Source: Eubacteriales bacterium | GTDB taxonomy: Bacteria; Bacillota; Clostridia; JANYKE01 | Assembly (NCBI GenBank): GCA_025361685.1 | Contig: JANYKE010000192.1 | Coordinates: 1-8,744 of the forward strand | Direction of reading: 5' to 3' | Length of the DNA stretch: 8,744 nt | Part shown: positions 8,253 to 8,744 of the stretch, piece by piece | How the letters are laid out: every line of letters starts with the position of its first letter | Position numbering within the stretch: the stretch's first letter is position 1 | Translations under genes and position numbers: made by a program | The notes under the pieces: generated by a model | Seen by the model: the letters and a program-made list of their open reading frames with translations, nothing else | Told to the model about the DNA's origin: nothing | Databases searched by the model: none

Positions 8253-8269
8253 GCGCACATTATGCTCGC
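8253..8269 (+). other. Imperfect 17-nt palindrome next to the -35 box, possible operator
   Basis: GCGCACATTATGCTCGC is centred on 8261, with six of eight arm positions matching. It directly abuts the upstream edge of the predicted -35 box of the Asp-box gene, a usual place for an activator or repressor site. It could be chance; no second copy was noticed in the window. Confidence 0.25.
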
Positions 8270-8328
8270 ACGTCCAAAAAAGTTTATTGGAACCATGGGA
8301 CTTTACAATCAATTTTTTGCAATAGCGA

Positions 8329-8357
8329 TTGAAAAGCAGGGCGATTTGATGTATCAT
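8329..8357 (+). promoter_or_regulatory. Putative sigma-70/SigA-type promoter of the P-loop gene
   Basis: TTGAAA (8329-8334, 5/6 match) and TATCAT (8352-8357, 5/6 match) are separated by exactly 17 nt. A start near 8364 would give a ~40-nt leader carrying the AAGGGGAG ribosome binding site. This is the better of the two promoter candidates in the divergent region. Confidence 0.55.
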
Positions 8358-8387
8358 ATAAGCAACAGAGATACTAATAATATGAAT

Positions 8388-8395
8388 AAGGGGAG
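8388..8395 (+). promoter_or_regulatory. Ribosome binding site of the P-loop gene
   Basis: AAGGGGAG ends 10 nt before the ATG at 8406. An in-frame ATG at 8382 lies upstream of this site and has no good ribosome binding site, so 8406 is preferred. Confidence 0.7.
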
Positions 8396-8405
8396 TGTGG
8401 TATAT

Positions 8406-8744
8406 ATGATACAAGTATTTTACGGGATGAAGGGCGAAGGCAAGACGAAAAATCTTCTTGACTCTGCAAATGAAGCCGCAAAAGAGTGCAAGGGTAATGT
8501 AATATTTTTGAATGATTCAGAAAAATTGATCTATGACCTTGTACATGAAATTAGATATATAAACGTAACAAAATTCCCGGTTAATGATGATATGAAATTT
8601 GTAGCATTTATAGGAGGACTTCTCGCAGCAAATTATGACATAGAAAAAATATTTATTGACAGAACCACATATATTTGCAAGAAAGATGCAGAGGAACTCG
8701 AAGGGTTTTTCTCACAGCTTAAGGAATTGTCAGCAGCAAACAGT
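8406..8744 (+). CDS. P-loop NTPase-like protein, N-terminal part (3' truncated by window edge)
   Basis: The frame is open from the ATG to the window end, giving 113 residues with no stop. The N-terminus 'MIQVFYGMKGEGKTKN' carries a Walker A motif, GMKGEGKT (7-14), right after a hydrophobic beta strand. 'KIFID' (81-85) fits a Walker B strand ending in D85. This layout indicates a small cytosolic ATP- or GTP-binding protein. I remember similar short proteins in clostridial genomes, annotated as hypothetical or, loosely, as PilT-like twitching motility proteins; nothing visible here supports a pilus role. It has its own promoter and ribosome binding site and is transcribed away from the Asp-box gene, so it is probably an independent unit. 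The fold class is fairly secure; the function is unknown. Confidence 0.75.
   Translation, partial: MIQVFYGMKGEGKTKNLLDSANEAAKECKGNVIFLNDSEKLIYDLVHEIRYINVTKFPVNDDMKFVAFIGGLLAANYDIEKIFIDRTTYICKKDAEELEGFFSQLKELSAANS

Noticed and set aside
8344..8359. 16-nt imperfect palindrome (TGATGTATCA core) overlapping the -10 box of the P-loop gene
   Set aside because: It is short and AT-rich and so likely by chance; kept only as a note because of its position.
8382..8405. In-frame ATG at 8382 (or GTG at 8397) as start of the P-loop gene
   Set aside because: The strong AAGGGGAG lies downstream of 8382 and too close to 8397; the ATG at 8406 also places the beta strand and Walker A at the usual N-terminal position.
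1..8744. CRISPR array, tRNA or rRNA genes, insertion sequence, prophage or attachment site
   Set aside because: None seen on reading the window: no regular direct repeats, transposase or integrase motifs, or cloverleaf-like sequences. The coding density and gene content look chromosomal.

Overview
The window looks like chromosomal DNA from a low-to-moderate GC Gram-positive anaerobe, most likely a member of the Clostridia. This rests on strong GGAGG-type ribosome binding sites, a B. subtilis-like PheS with a Cys4 knuckle, a DUF3810 membrane protein, and a small P-loop protein of a kind I remember from clostridial genomes. The taxonomic call is an inference; nothing in the window names a genus.

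Positions 1-5795 (+ strand) form a compact gene string. It runs from the 3' part of thrS (threonyl-tRNA synthetase, entering from the left edge) through pheS and pheT (the two subunits of phenylalanyl-tRNA synthetase) to a DUF3810 membrane protein with an HExxH zinc-protease-like motif. Gaps are 11 nt, 44 nt and a 4-nt ATGA overlap, so the four genes are probably one transcript. The infC-rpmI-rplT block that sits between thrS and pheS in E. coli is absent here.

Positions 5776-8187 (- strand) hold one large gene for an ~803-residue protein with about twelve Asp-box (BNR) repeats and no signal peptide. It resembles a two-propeller GH74/sortilin-like fold, but its substrate is unknown. Its 3' end overlaps the 3' end of the DUF3810 gene by 20 bp, convergently, with no convincing terminator between them.

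Positions 8188-8405 are a divergent intergenic region with a plausible sigma-70-type promoter for each flanking gene. An imperfect 17-nt palindrome abuts the -35 box of the Asp-box gene. From 8406 a P-loop NTPase-like gene begins on the + strand and runs off the right edge.

Most of the window is ordinary housekeeping sequence. I did not find a clearly new multi-gene system. The points most worth a second look are the cytosolic Asp-box double propeller, the coupling of a membrane metalloprotease-like gene to pheT, and the substituted amino-acid pocket of ThrS.
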